A stretch of DNA of 64,000 bases from Marinitoga lauensis (GCF_004135675.1 NZ_QHLX01000002.1:186001-250000); one strand, 5' to 3'; counted from the stretch's first letter, positions 50,431 through 61,659 are shown. The notes: generated from the letters alone by a model not told the origin. A program made the numbers and translations.

Positions 50431-51237
50431 TTATTTTTGATCACTGCCTTCTATTGGTTTAAAAGTATTTTCAATTGAGGGAAAAATGCCTTCTTTTACT
50501 TCTTTAGAATACCGTTCAATGGCTTCTTTAAATAATTCAAAACCATTTAAGTATTTTTTTAAGAATTTAGGTTCAAAATCTTTATTTAATCCCAAAAAGT
50601 CATGCCATACCAAAACCTGTCCATCGCAATATCTTCCTGCACCAATTCCAATGGTTGGAACAGAAATTGAATCTGTAATCTTTTTTGCAACAGGTTCAGT
50701 TATCATTTCTAAAACAATAGAAAAAACTCCGGCTTCCTCAATTGATTTCGCACTCTCAAGCAGAAAATCTTCTTCTGTTTTGTTTTTTCCTTTTGAAGAA
50801 ATACCAATTTGTTTATATGATTGAGGGGTAAAACCAATATGCCCCATTACAGGAATTCCATAGTCAACCATTTTTTTTATTAAAGGAGCGACATTTTTGC
50901 CACCTTCCAATTTAACAGCATCAGCTCCAGCTTTTAAAATGAGACCGGCATTTTTAATAGCTTCAGATTCTGAAACTTGATAACTTAAAAATGGCATATC
51001 TCCAACAACAAAAGTATTTGGAGCCCCGTTTTTTACAGCTTTTATAAAAATCAACATTTCTTCCATACCAATTTTTATGGTATCTGTATTACCGAGCATT
51101 ACATTGGAAGCAGAATCTCCCACAAGAATCATATCAATATTGGCAGCTTCTGCTATTTTTGCGCTTATGTAATCATAAGCGGTTATCATTGCTATTTTCT
51201 CTTTTTTCTTCATTTTTAATATCTTTTTTACACTCAT
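50431..51237 (-). CDS. panB: Ketopantoate hydroxymethyltransferase
   Basis: 268 residues: MITAYDYISAKIAEAA, VGDSASNVMLG, GDMPFLSYQ, MGHIGFTPQS and GIGAGRYCDGQVLVWHD. First committed step of pantothenate synthesis. Overlaps the upstream gene by 4 bp. Confidence 0.95.
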   Translation of the reverse strand: MSVKKILKMKKKEKIAMITAYDYISAKIAEAANIDMILVGDSASNVMLGNTDTIKIGMEEMLIFIKAVKNGAPNTFVVGDMPFLSYQVSESEAIKNAGLILKAGADAVKLEGGKNVAPLIKKMVDYGIPVMGHIGFTPQSYKQIGISSKGKNKTEEDFLLESAKSIEEAGVFSIVLEMITEPVAKKITDSISVPTIGIGAGRYCDGQVLVWHDFLGLNKDFEPKFLKKYLNGFELFKEAIERYSKEVKEGIFPSIENTFKPIEGSDQK

Positions 51238-51962
51238 TTCTTTTCCTCCTTTATTTTATAGAGGGTATCTATAAAAAAATCATATACATCATCATTACCA
51301 AAAATTTTTTTAAATTCTTCTTTTTCTTCCCTGATTGTTTTTAAATCATTTCTTAAAACGGGGCCGGTGAGAGCATTTTTCAATCCATGTTTTTTAATAT
51401 TGTTTAAAGATATTATAGAAAGGTCTATTAAATGATTTATATCCTCTATTTCGAGATTTGAATATATATCTCTGACCAGTTTTATTAAAGCATATGAAAA
51501 ATTTGAAGCAATAACAGCAGCTAAATGATATAATTTCTTTTTGTTTTGTGGTATTATAACATATTTTCCATTGAGAATATCAACTAATTTTTTGGCGAAA
51601 TTTAAACCTTTTTCATTTCCTTCTATACCCCAGACGATATTTTTTATATCTTCACAATTAATAACAGAAGAAAAAGGGAAATTTGGATGTATTGAAAAAT
51701 GAGGAATCTGTCCAAAAAAAGACGAATTCAGATAACCACTGCAGTGTCCAATCGCATTTATCCGGGACAAATCATATTTTTTTAATTTGTTCCAGACCTT
51801 TTCTATATTTTCATCATTGGTAGTTATTAAAACAATTCCAGTGAGTATATTATTTTCATAATCGAAGTTCTTATCGATTAAAACGGCATTTAATCCTTTT
51901 TTATTAAAACAATTGTAAAGGCTTTTTCCAACCTTTCCAGGACCAATAATATTTATATTCAT
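51234..51962 (-). CDS. DUF2520 Rossmann protein, probable ketopantoate reductase PanG
   Basis: 242 residues. N-terminal Rossmann domain (NINIIGPGKVGKSLYNCFNK) and a C-terminal helical DUF2520 domain (LYHLAAVIASNF, ALTGPVLRND). DUF2520 members that sit beside panB include the PanG alternative ketopantoate reductase. The 4-bp overlap with panB and the lack of a panE in the window make that the best guess. Confidence in the fold is high, in the reaction moderate. Confidence 0.65.
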   Translation of the reverse strand: MNINIIGPGKVGKSLYNCFNKKGLNAVLIDKNFDYENNILTGIVLITTNDENIEKVWNKLKKYDLSRINAIGHCSGYLNSSFFGQIPHFSIHPNFPFSSVINCEDIKNIVWGIEGNEKGLNFAKKLVDILNGKYVIIPQNKKKLYHLAAVIASNFSYALIKLVRDIYSNLEIEDINHLIDLSIISLNNIKKHGLKNALTGPVLRNDLKTIREEKEEFKKIFGNDDVYDFFIDTLYKIKEEKK

Positions 51963-52061
51963 ATTTCACCTCACATTTATAGTATAATTACAATTTAATA
52001 CTAAAATTTTTATGATATAATAATATTGCTTAAATTAATTATACTACTTTGGAGGAATAAT

Positions 52062-52739
52062 ATGAAAAAGCTATCTTTGTTATTTGTTTTGTTTTTGGGA
52101 ATAACAACATTTGGAATTTTAAAAGTTGGAATAGCTTTAACTAAACCTTATGCATATTTTGAAAAAACAAATGAAGGGTATTTATTAAAGGGTATAGATG
52201 TTAATTTAGTGAAAATGATATCAAATGATTTAAACGAAGATGTTGATATATATATTACAGATTTTTCTGACTTAATAAAAAATGGATTAAAAAAATATGA
52301 TTTAATAATAGGTGGAATACATATAAATGGAGAAAGAAAAAAATATATAAAATTTTCTATTCCGTATTTAACAACAGGATTAGTTATTTTAAAATTAAAA
52401 AATAATAGCACTGAATTAAAAACTTATGGAGTAAAAAATGGTTCGACGGGATACAAAAAAGTATTAGATTGGATAAAAGAAGGCAAAAAAATAGATTATA
52501 TAGTATATGAAACCAATGAAGAATGTCTTGAAGCAGTTTTAAAATGCAAAGTAGATGGAGCATTTTTTGATCTGATAAATGCAGTATATTTGATGAAAAA
52601 ATATCCAGTTGAAATCTATGGAGAACCTTTAACAAAAAATGATATTGGTATTGGAATTAAATCAGAAAAATTATTGGAAAAAATAAATAGGTTAATAATA
52701 AAATATAGGAATAATAATTTAATAAAAACAGGTGAATAG
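52062..52739 (+). CDS. Periplasmic amino-acid-type solute-binding protein
   Basis: 225 residues with signal peptide (KKLSLLFVLFLGITTFG) and the family 3 binding fold: GIALTKPYAYFE, LKGIDVNLVKMIS, DLIIGGIHINGERKKYIKF, and GIGIKSEKL. No ABC partner genes lie nearby; the next gene is a membrane HD-GYP protein (1-bp gap), so this protein probably presents a ligand signal to it. ATG 52062 behind ggaggaa. Confidence 0.75.
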   Translation: MKKLSLLFVLFLGITTFGILKVGIALTKPYAYFEKTNEGYLLKGIDVNLVKMISNDLNEDVDIYITDFSDLIKNGLKKYDLIIGGIHINGERKKYIKFSIPYLTTGLVILKLKNNSTELKTYGVKNGSTGYKKVLDWIKEGKKIDYIVYETNEECLEAVLKCKVDGAFFDLINAVYLMKKYPVEIYGEPLTKNDIGIGIKSEKLLEKINRLIIKYRNNNLIKTGE

Positions 52740-52740
52740 A

Positions 52741-54771
52741 ATGACATTAAAATTCTGGCTAAAAAAAATATTAAAAAAAACACTGATAATATTAATATCG
52801 ATACTATTTCTTGTATCGATAATTTTGGTTATATTTAATATTCAAAATAATTTGAATAAGAGAATAGAGTTGCAATACAATAAAATTAATAAAACAATAG
52901 ATTTTCAAAAGAAAAGAATAATTAATAATATAAAACTGATATCAAGAACATATTCATATTCGATAGATAATAAAAGTGTGCTGAAAAATATGGTTGAAAA
53001 TAATAAATCTATTGATAAAGTCATAGATTACAAACCGACATTTGATGAAATAAATGAATATTATCCTGATGATAATATGGATAAAAAAATAAAGGAGTAT
53101 ATAAAACAAAATCTAAAATTGCTTGAAGAAGGAAAATTAAAAGTATTTAATTTTAAAAATAATATAATATTTATTGCACCATATTTTTATTATTTAGAAA
53201 ATATAGAAATTTTTGAAGGGGTTTTAATATATTATATGTCAAAAGAATATCTTCTGTCTGAAATAAAGATTGGTTTAGTTGAAAATGAATATATTAAACC
53301 TTATAATAAAAAATCTATTTTTACCCTTTCAAAGGAATTTGACTTTTATTCAGAAAAATACTATTATATACTGGATTATAGTAACGATGTATATTTATTA
53401 ATAATGTTGACGATTATTTTGATGTGTTTAAGTTTCATATTATATGAAATATTAAAAATAATGTTTTTTAAAAATCTGGAAAATGAGGTTATAAAACCAA
53501 TAGAAGAGTTTTCTGATTATATTAAACAATCTGGAAATTTATATGAAAAAGAAATCTTTATAGACGAATTTGATAATTTAAGAAAATCATATAATAATTT
53601 ATTAATAGAAATTGAAGAGCAAAAAAATGAAATAGAGGCATCGTATGAAGAAGCAACAGCTGCAAATGAAGTTCTCATTGAAACGACAAAACAACTGGAA
53701 TTTAGTATAAGCAGATTTGAGGGATTTATTAAATTAATAGGAAATCTTGCGTTAAGCAATATTAGTGAAAAAGAATTTTTTAATACCCTTTTAAAAACTG
53801 CAATTAATTTAATTCCAGGGGTTGATTATGGAAGTATTGTTATAAGGGAAAATGGAAAATGGAGATTTATCTCTTCATACGGGCATGATTATGATATATT
53901 AAAAAATATAGAAATTCCAGATAATATATTTGTTTATGTTAATAAAACACAAATTATTGAAAATATTCTTGAAGAAGATAAAGTAGCAATTCAAAATGAA
54001 GAGATAAAAAAAATTTTTAAGGCAAGTAAGCCCTTTGTAAAGAGCATTTTTTCACCATTAAAAATAAATGATTATGTAATAGGTCAAATATCCCTTGATG
54101 CAAAAAAAGATGTAAAATTTGATGATGAAGCAATAAAAGTTTTGGAAACATTTACTATAATTTCTTCTATTTTTATAAGATTAAGAAGAATATCAAAAGA
54201 AGAAGGACAGCTTCATAAAAATATAATTTTAGTTCTTGTTAAAGCTCTTGAATATTATGATAAATATACAAAAGGCCATTCAGAAAGAGTAGCAAATATA
54301 GCTACAGAATTTGCAGAATATTTAGGAATTTCACATGCTGAAATAAAAAAGGTATATTGGTCTGGTATTACTCATGATATAGGTAAGTTTTTTATACCTC
54401 AAACAATATTAAATAAACCGGGTAAATTAAATGATGAAGAATATGAAATAATAAAGCAACATCCGATAAAAAGTTATGAATTATTAGCAAGTAATCCATA
54501 TCTTTCAGAATATTCTAAAATTGTAAAACATCATCATGAAAGATGGGATGGGGAAGGTTATCCTGATGGGTTAAAAGGAGAGAAAATACCATATATTTCA
54601 AGGATAATTATGCTTGCAGATAGTTTTGATGCAATGATTACAATAAGACCGTATAAAAAAGCATTGAGTATTCAGGATGCAATTGAAGATATAAAAAAGA
54701 ACTCTGGAAGTCAGTTTGATCCTGAATTAGCAGAAAAATTTATAGAATATCTCAGGAGGAAGTATTTGTGA
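52741..54771 (+). CDS. Membrane GAF-HD-GYP c-di-GMP phosphodiesterase
   Basis: About 676 residues: TM (15-35), extracytoplasmic sensor, TM (about 215-240), coiled coil, GAF domain (about 330-475), and HD-GYP with HSERVANIATEFA, HDIGK and HHHERWDGEGYPDGL. Degrades c-di-GMP. Tightly coupled to the binding-protein gene before it and to rodA after it (GTGA overlap). Confidence 0.9.
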   Translation: MTLKFWLKKILKKTLIILISILFLVSIILVIFNIQNNLNKRIELQYNKINKTIDFQKKRIINNIKLISRTYSYSIDNKSVLKNMVENNKSIDKVIDYKPTFDEINEYYPDDNMDKKIKEYIKQNLKLLEEGKLKVFNFKNNIIFIAPYFYYLENIEIFEGVLIYYMSKEYLLSEIKIGLVENEYIKPYNKKSIFTLSKEFDFYSEKYYYILDYSNDVYLLIMLTIILMCLSFILYEILKIMFFKNLENEVIKPIEEFSDYIKQSGNLYEKEIFIDEFDNLRKSYNNLLIEIEEQKNEIEASYEEATAANEVLIETTKQLEFSISRFEGFIKLIGNLALSNISEKEFFNTLLKTAINLIPGVDYGSIVIRENGKWRFISSYGHDYDILKNIEIPDNIFVYVNKTQIIENILEEDKVAIQNEEIKKIFKASKPFVKSIFSPLKINDYVIGQISLDAKKDVKFDDEAIKVLETFTIISSIFIRLRRISKEEGQLHKNIILVLVKALEYYDKYTKGHSERVANIATEFAEYLGISHAEIKKVYWSGITHDIGKFFIPQTILNKPGKLNDEEYEIIKQHPIKSYELLASNPYLSEYSKIVKHHHERWDGEGYPDGLKGEKIPYISRIIMLADSFDAMITIRPYKKALSIQDAIEDIKKNSGSQFDPELAEKFIEYLRRKYL

Positions 54772-55880
54772 GAATAAATGTTGAACCATTTGAAAGAATG
54801 AGAAAATTTGAATATATCATTCCTTTAATATATCTAACCTTACTTATTTTTGGAATTTTTATGGTAAGAACAGCAACATATGGTGAATATATTGAAGATA
54901 ATTATTATAAGCAAATAATATTTTCCATATTAGGAATAATAATATTTTTTTTCACATATTTTTTAAAAGAAAGAATTTTAAAAAGTATAATTCCTCATTT
55001 ATATGCTATAACAATGTTATTATTATTATATGTTTTAGTCTTTGAAAAAGCCAGATATGGCGCCAGAAGATGGATAAGAGTAGGACCTGTTGGGATTCAA
55101 CCATCGCATTTATTTCTGGTATTTACACTCATAATATTTTCTAAATATCTGGCAGAAAAGAATAAAAAGGCTTATTACATATTATCTTTTACCACTTTGA
55201 TAGGTCTTGGATTAATATTTAAGCAACCGGATTTAGGAATGACATTATTTACATTCGGGTTATGGTTTTTATTGACATATGTTTCAGGTCAGCATGAAAA
55301 AACATGGAAAACATCATTATTTTTAATGCTCTTTTCCTCACCATTTGCATTTTATTTTATGAAAGATTATCAAAGAGCCAGGATAATAGGTTTTTTATTT
55401 CCAGAGAAAAATGCTGCAGGTGTTGCATATAATACATTACAGGCAATTAGAGCAATTGGATCAGGTGGTTTATTTGGGAAAGGATATTTAAATGGTTTTA
55501 TGAATCTTTCCAATTTTGTGCCAGAAGATCATAATGATTTTATTATAGCGGTAATTGGTGAAGAATTAGGATTTATTGGAATATTGTTTGTTATAGGTTT
55601 GTATGCTTTATTGATTTATAGAATTTATCAATATGCTATGAAGACATCAAGAAAATTCTGGAAATATATATATTTTGGTACAATTGCAATAATATTTTTT
55701 CATGTATATGAAAATATTGGAATGAATTTGGGAATTATGCCGGTAACTGGTGTTCCATTGCCGTTAATTTCATATGGGGGAAGTCAAATAATAACATTCT
55801 CATTTTTACTGGGATTGGTTACAAAAGGTATAGCTACAACAGAAACATTTAGCGAAGAAAATTATCTGGATAATGAATAG
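54768..55880 (+). CDS. rodA: RodA peptidoglycan glycosyltransferase
   Basis: 370 residues, ten helices, SEDS family: GARRWIRVGPVGIQPSHLF, KQPDLGM, PEDHNDFIIAVIGEELG and PLPLISYGGSQI. It polymerises glycan with PBP2 in the elongasome; the PBP2 gene is on the other strand at 59953. GTG start overlaps the HD-GYP stop. Confidence 0.95.
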   Translation: MRINVEPFERMRKFEYIIPLIYLTLLIFGIFMVRTATYGEYIEDNYYKQIIFSILGIIIFFFTYFLKERILKSIIPHLYAITMLLLLYVLVFEKARYGARRWIRVGPVGIQPSHLFLVFTLIIFSKYLAEKNKKAYYILSFTTLIGLGLIFKQPDLGMTLFTFGLWFLLTYVSGQHEKTWKTSLFLMLFSSPFAFYFMKDYQRARIIGFLFPEKNAAGVAYNTLQAIRAIGSGGLFGKGYLNGFMNLSNFVPEDHNDFIIAVIGEELGFIGILFVIGLYALLIYRIYQYAMKTSRKFWKYIYFGTIAIIFFHVYENIGMNLGIMPVTGVPLPLISYGGSQIITFSFLLGLVTKGIATTETFSEENYLDNE

Positions 55881-55889
55881 GTGGTTTAT

Positions 55890-57283
55890 ATGAAAAAAGA
55901 AGATATATTAAAATATATAAATAATGGAGAAAATGAATATATTGAATTTAAAGAAAAAATTTCTGATGAAGCTATAAGAACATTATGTGCTTTTTCAAAT
56001 TATAAAGGTGGTATTGTTATAATAGGTGTTTCGGATAGAGGGAAATTAAAGGAATAAATTTGGGTAAAGAAACTATTCAAAAATGGTTAACAGATATAAA
56101 AAATAAAACTTCTCCATATATAACTCCTGAAATATCTGTTTTAGAAATAGAGAATAAAAAAATAATAACTTTAGAAGTAATAGAATTTCCCATAAAACCA
56201 GTGTCTTTTAAAGGAAGATATTATATAAGAACAAAAAACAGAGATCATCATATGGGATTATCGGAAGTTGCAGAAATGTATTTAAGGACAAGAAACACAA
56301 GCTGGGATTATCTTGTCGAGGAAAGTAAAACAATTAATGATTTAGATGAAAATAAAATATTAAAAGTTATGAAGATGATAGAAAAAAATTTGGAAATTGA
56401 TTTAGAAAATCCATTATCTTTTTTAAGAAAATATTCTTTAATTGTAGAAAAAAATGGAAAAGAATATCCAACAAATGCAGCATTATTATTATTTTCGAAG
56501 AAGGAATTGAATATGACTGATATTCAAATTGGTTTGTTTCAAGATGAAATAACAATAAAAAAATCTATTGTTATAAGAGATGATTTGATTTTACAGGTAG
56601 AGATAGTAATGGATTTTATAAAATCATATATTTTAAAAGAATATATATTTAATGGAAAAGCACAAAGAATTGAAAAGTGGCAGTATCCACTAAAATCTCT
56701 TCGAGAATTTGTTATAAATGCAATTGTTCATAGGGATTATAGAGAAGAACACTCACAATTTCAAATTTTTCCTGATAAAATAGTATTATGGAATTCGGGT
56801 AAATTACCTTATGATTTAACAATAGAAGATATTAAAAAAGGTAATCAAAAATCACATCCTAGAAATAAATTAATAGCAGAAATATTTAGAGATGCAGGAT
56901 TCATTGAAAGATATGGTAGCGGAATTAAAAGAGCTATTATGGAATTAAAAATGAATAATTTAGCTGAGCCAGATATTAAGGAAATATCTGGAGGATTAGA
57001 AGTTACTATTTATAGTTCAAAGACCGCCCTAAAGACCACCCCAAAGACCGCCCTAAAGACCACCCCAAAGACGTCATATCAGATTACAAATCTGGAGAGG
57101 AAAATATTAATTAAAATAAATGAAAATTCTAAAATCACAAGAAAAGAATTAGCTAAAGAATTGAATATAAGCTTAAATACGATTAAAGAATATATAGCAA
57201 AAATGAAAAAGAAAAACTTATTAACAAGAATAGGTTCTTCGCGAAACGGATATTGGAAAGTTGAGGTTGAATTAGATGATTAA
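55890..57283 (+). CDS. AlbA/Schlafen-type ATP-binding regulator, frameshifted
   Basis: 465 codons after restoring one A near 56045. N-terminal AlbA_2 domain (EYIEFKEKI, LCAFSNYKGGIVIIGV), a HATPase-like middle (REFVINAIVHRDYRE, ERYGSGIKRAI), a Thr/Lys/Pro repeat linker, and a C-terminal winged helix (TRKELAKELNISLNTIKEYIAK). Family members are putative DNA-binding regulators often called RecG-like. Starts 9 bp after rodA, aggtgg upstream. Confidence 0.8.
57019..57073 (+). repeat. Tandem 24-bp coding repeat
   Basis: Two exact 24-bp units plus 7 bp, each made of two 12-bp halves (AAAGACCGCCCT and AAAGACCACCCC). It encodes KTALKTTP twice. G+C is about twice that of the surrounding DNA. Lies in the linker before the winged helix; likely to vary in copy number. 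Confidence 0.85.
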
Positions 57284-57740
57284 AATATTTGTAATCGGGA
57301 AACCGAAAACGAAATTTATTAAATTAGGTATTGAACAATATTTGAAATGGAACAAAAAGTATGATAGAGTTGAATTAATTGAATTACCATTGTCCAATGA
57401 TTTAAATAAAATAACAGTGAAAGAATATAAAAAACAGGATAAAGAGAAATTTGATAAATACTTTTTACCAGATGTTTTTAAAGTGGTTTTAGATGAGAGA
57501 GGAAAAGAATTATCCTCTGTAGATTTTGCTAATAAGATAGAAAAATGGAGAATAGGAAAAAAGAATATATCTTTTTTTATTGGAGGCCCTTTAGGTCATC
57601 ATGAAGATATACGAAAAAATGCAGATTTTTTATTATCAATTTCAAAAATGACATTTACACATGAAATTGCAGTTTTGTTGTTATTAGAACAAATATATAG
57701 AGCTTTTAAAATAAATAATAACGAAAAATATCATTATTAG
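57276..57740 (+). CDS. rlmH: 23S rRNA pseudouridine-1915 N3-methyltransferase
   Basis: 154 residues, SPOUT fold: VVLDERGKELSS, FFIGGPLGH and the C-terminal EQIYRAFKINNNEKYHY. Overlaps the preceding gene by 8 bp. Confidence 0.95.
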   Translation: MIKIFVIGKPKTKFIKLGIEQYLKWNKKYDRVELIELPLSNDLNKITVKEYKKQDKEKFDKYFLPDVFKVVLDERGKELSSVDFANKIEKWRIGKKNISFFIGGPLGHHEDIRKNADFLLSISKMTFTHEIAVLLLLEQIYRAFKINNNEKYHY

Positions 57741-57749
57741 GAGGTGGCT

Positions 57750-58067
57750 ATGCATAAAAGACTGTTTAAAAGATTAAAAAATTATAATGAAGTAAGAAAT
57801 TATTTTGAAACTGAAATAAAGGATAAAAGTGTTTTAGAATTTGTTAATGAAGTTTTGTTTGAAGATGAAGATTCATCATCTGGAATTATTGAAGAAAAAG
57901 ATAAAGTTAGATTTATAAAATTTTATCGTTCTGGAAGTTGTGAATTATGTTACGAAGAATATATAGATGAAACTAAAAAGAAGTTAGAGAATTGGAAAGA
58001 AACTCCACCAGATTTCAGAGACGATTCTTTATTTTTAGAAATAATATTTGAAGTTAGAGAAAAATAA
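57750..58067 (+). CDS. Small acidic protein, unknown
   Basis: 105 residues, Glu/Asp/Lys-rich, predicted helices then strands; contains CELC (SGSCELCYEEY). Not recognised. ATG 57750 follows aggaggtgg, 9 bp after rlmH, so it ends the rodA-rlmH transcript. Confidence 0.6.
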   Translation: MHKRLFKRLKNYNEVRNYFETEIKDKSVLEFVNEVLFEDEDSSSGIIEEKDKVRFIKFYRSGSCELCYEEYIDETKKKLENWKETPPDFRDDSLFLEIIFEVREK

Positions 58068-58091
58068 GCCAGAATTATTTCTGGCTTATTT
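58062..58091. terminator. Bidirectional intrinsic terminator
   Basis: Perfect 13-bp stem AAATAAGCCAGAA / TTCTGGCTTATTT, 4-nt loop, between convergent genes. Confidence 0.85.
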
Positions 58092-58713
58092 GATTTATAA
58101 TTGGTATTATTTCTTTTATATTATGAACAATATAATCTGCATCTTTTACTTCCTCATCTCCAAAACCATATGTACAACCAATGGATATAAAATCATTAGC
58201 TTTAGCTGCTTCAATATCTTTATGTCTATCTCCGATCATAATAAAATCATTATTTCCATTTGCTATTAAATTTAATACGTAATCTTTATCTTTCCAATTA
58301 TACATTTCAGCACAATGAGGAGAATCAATATATTTATTTAAGCCTTTTTCTAATAATGCATTCATATATTTTACATTGCAGTTTGAAAGAATATATAATT
58401 TGTGTCCATTTTTTTTCAGAATATCTAAAACTTCAAAGACATCATCAAAAAAGATCCTATTAATATTTTCATTTTGTATAATTCCAGTTTCATATTTATC
58501 CAGTAGATTAATAGCTTTTTCTATAATTTTTTTATCGTCTGTTTTTAAAAGCCCTTCAAAAATTTCATCTATAGTGTATCCAATATATTTAAATATTTCA
58601 GAATCAGGAATATCAGGATTATATCCTAAATCATTTAATACTAATCTAATAGCAGGTAAAGCGATATTTCCTGTATTAACTAACGTTCCATCCAGATCAA
58701 AAACTATATTCAT
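58075..58713 (-). CDS. HAD-family phosphatase (phosphoglycolate phosphatase-like)
   Basis: 212 residues with motif I FDLDGTLVNT, motif II LYILSNCN, the Lys in WKDKDYV, and motif IV MIGDRHKDIEAAKAN. Cap type C1 as in Gph/PGMB. Substrate not certain. Last gene of the mreB-mrdA transcript. Confidence 0.85.
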   Translation of the reverse strand: MNIVFDLDGTLVNTGNIALPAIRLVLNDLGYNPDIPDSEIFKYIGYTIDEIFEGLLKTDDKKIIEKAINLLDKYETGIIQNENINRIFFDDVFEVLDILKKNGHKLYILSNCNVKYMNALLEKGLNKYIDSPHCAEMYNWKDKDYVLNLIANGNNDFIMIGDRHKDIEAAKANDFISIGCTYGFGDEEVKDADYIVHNIKEIIPIINQISQK

Positions 58714-58726
58714 TTTATCCTCCTTT

Positions 58727-59936
58727 TTATTTTACATTACTTCTTATATTTAATTCTAAAGATTGATTACCCTGAACATAAATTGAAATATTGTCAGCAT
58801 TTTCAATTTTTTAATATAGTTTCCCTTAATGTTTAATAATTTCATTGCTATACCGCTAATTGTAATTTTTGATTTTCCAGAAGATTTGATATTAAATTTG
58901 AAGGTTTTGTCAATATGATCTTTTGATCTTGTTTCATTTAATATTTCTAAATCTGCAGTTGAATTCCATGACTGACCAAGCAAAATTTCTGCTATTTCAT
59001 TTTCATTTGTTTTTGAAAGTGTTGCAACCTTTTGTATAAACTCTTTACCATCTTTTTTTGTAAAAATATAAATATTACTTTTGATTAAAGGAACACCAAC
59101 ACCATTTTCTTTAGTGTTTTTAAATTCTCGGATAATACCCATGTATTTATTTTTAAATGACCGGAATAAAAGTTTATATTTAAATAATTAATATCATCAT
59201 ATTTTTTTATAGTTCCCAATTTTATTACCTTTGAAAATACACCATTAAAGGGTTCAATTTTTCCAAAATTTACAATAGCACTTTCATTAACAATTTGAGG
59301 AAGATATGGAGCAGATTCCAATGCCATGGTTTTTGTATATATTGTTTTGTTATTTACCTGTCTATCGTTAATATTAAAGTTTTCATCAATTAAAATAGCA
59401 TTATATGATTCTTTTATACTACCATTTATTTTATATGTGGCAAACAAATCACCATTGCTTTTTAGATCATAAAACAAATTCCAACTTATGGGTTTGGATA
59501 TTAAAATTTTTCCTTTAACGTTTTTAGCATACAAAATTTTGTGGTTTAACAAAATATCAAGATTTTTTGCTTCAGTTCGACACCACATATTCAAATATGA
59601 ATTGAAAAAATAGATATAATTTAAGTTCAAAGCATCTTTTAAAATTACAGGATTTGGATTCAACATGGTTATTCTGCTACCTAATACATTTTTTAAATCA
59701 TCGCTGTTTCCTATAATTTTGAAATTAATATCTTTTAATTCTGATAAAGTTATTTTATAAAAATCAGCATTTTCAACAAAAACAACATCTTCATCTTTGT
59801 GTAAAGGGATATTTATTTCATCAGTCCACGGATAATCTTTGCTTATAATTCCAATATTTTTAAAAATAAATATATCATTAGAAAATGATGTCAGAGCTAT
59901 AATACTAATTATAATAAGAAGTAAAACTTTTTTCAT
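58727..59936 (-). CDS. Exported protein with DUF4139-like end, two frameshifts
   Basis: 404 codons after adding one A near 59125 and one base near 58810. Signal peptide (KKVLLLIIISIIALTSFS), then beta-rich sequence throughout. The C-terminal part (EFKNTKENGVGVPL, IYIFTKKDGKEFI, and a final strand ending SNVK) resembles DUF4139. Follows mrdA by 16 bp, so perhaps an envelope protein linked to rod growth; function unknown. Confidence 0.6.
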
Positions 59937-59952
59937 ATAATTTCCCCTTATA

Positions 59953-61659
59953 TTATTTGTTATTATTTTTTAATTCAATGTATTTTTCCAGAGCTTTTTT
60001 AGCTATAGGAGCGGCTACTTCCGAGCCATATCCGCCATTTTCAACGAATGAAACTATTGAAACCTCCGGATTATTTGCCGGCATAAACCCTGCAAACCAG
60101 GAATGTGGTGACTTGCCGCCGGTTACTTCTGCAGTTCCGGTTTTTCCAGCTACTAATTCTTTAAAGTTTTTAAATACATGATATGCTGTTCCACCATCAG
60201 AGCTGTTTCCTGGATATGTTGTAACCTCTATTAGCCCTTTTAAAATATTAAAATATTCAATAGGTTTGATATTGAAAACAAAATCTAATTTTTTTCATAA
60301 TTTACAGCTTCTTCTGATATATTTTTGACATATTTTTTAAAACATGAAATTTATAGTATTTCCCTTTTGTTGATAGTATATTGTATAATCTGAGAATACT
60401 AATAGGTGTAAATTGCATATATCCTGACCAATTGAAGTTAAAACTGTTTCTCCAATGAACCAATCTTTTCCAAATTTTTCTTTTTTCCATGAGCGACTTG
60501 GAAAAACAGAAGCAACTTCTCCTGTTAAGTCAATACCAGTTTTATGATTTATTTTAAATACATTAGCATATGAGCTCATAGTATCAATACCGAGTTTTAA
60601 ACCAAGATTATAGTAATATAAATTACAGGAAACCCTTAATGATTTTACAAGATCAGTAACACCATGTCCAAAAATATTCCAATCATAATATTCCGCAATA
60701 ACTTTATTTTGAGAATTTTTTAATTCAAATTTTCCATCACAGAAAATGGTAGCTTCAGGAGAAATGCCTTCTTCCAGACCTACAAGTGCAAAAAAAGGTT
60801 TAATAACTGACCCTGGAGCATACACAGATGATATTGCTCTATTAATTAAAGGTTGTTTTGTATCATATATAATTTTTTTCCAATCCTGAATCGATAAACC
60901 AGAAGAAAATAAATTTGGTTCTATGGATGGATAACTAACAAGAGCTAAAATTTCTCCATTATTTGGATCTGACATTATTACGGCACCGGGTTTTTTATAT
61001 TTTTCCATTTCATCATATATAAATTTTTGTAATTTATAGTCAATAGTAAGATATAAATCCTTACCTTTTATAGGAACAACGGTTTCTAAAACCTTATCTA
61101 TACGTCCTCCGGGTGTAATTTTCACAATCTGATAACCTGGTTTTCCTTCCAGAATGTTATTATAAACCTTTTCAACACCATATAAAGGAACACCTTCAGA
61201 GTTAACATAACCAATAATAGGGTATATAGTATTATCTTTATATTTTCTAATAAATTTTTCAGAAATTCTTATTCCTTTTATAGTTGAAATAAGTTTTATA
61301 TTCGCTGGAGTAAGATTAACTGTAATTCTTTTTTGAAAAATTAATTTATCAATAAGCGTTTCGGGAGATTCTGTAATGTTTGAAAAAGCTTTTTTCAATA
61401 ATGTAATATCTTTTTCTGAAAAAGATTCCCTATAGTTTTCAATAACATATACTTTTTCATTCCAGGCTAATAAAACACCATTTCTATCATAAATATTTCC
61501 TCTTATAGGATTCAGGGTTATAATTTTTGTACTTAGTTCTTCTACTTCCTTTGCATATTTTGCATGATTAAAAATCTGTATATAAATAGTTCTTGAAATT
61601 AAAATAATAAAAGAAAATAAAAATAGTATAATTAGTAATTTAAATCTCGATTCTGTCAT
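59953..61659 (-). CDS. mrdA: Penicillin-binding protein 2, three frameshifts
   Basis: Elongasome transpeptidase partner of RodA. TM (8-28), pedestal (IRGNIYDRNGVLLAW), transpeptidase with SxxK (APGSVIKPF), SxN (VSCNLY) and KTGTAE. The last third is spread over three frames: one G missing near 60422 and one A each near 60325 and 60288; restored length is 570 codons, ending YIELKNNNK. Overlaps mreD. Confidence 0.9.

Noticed and set aside
57019-57073. CRISPR-like repeat
   Set aside because: Units are directly abutting with no spacers and are in frame in a gene.
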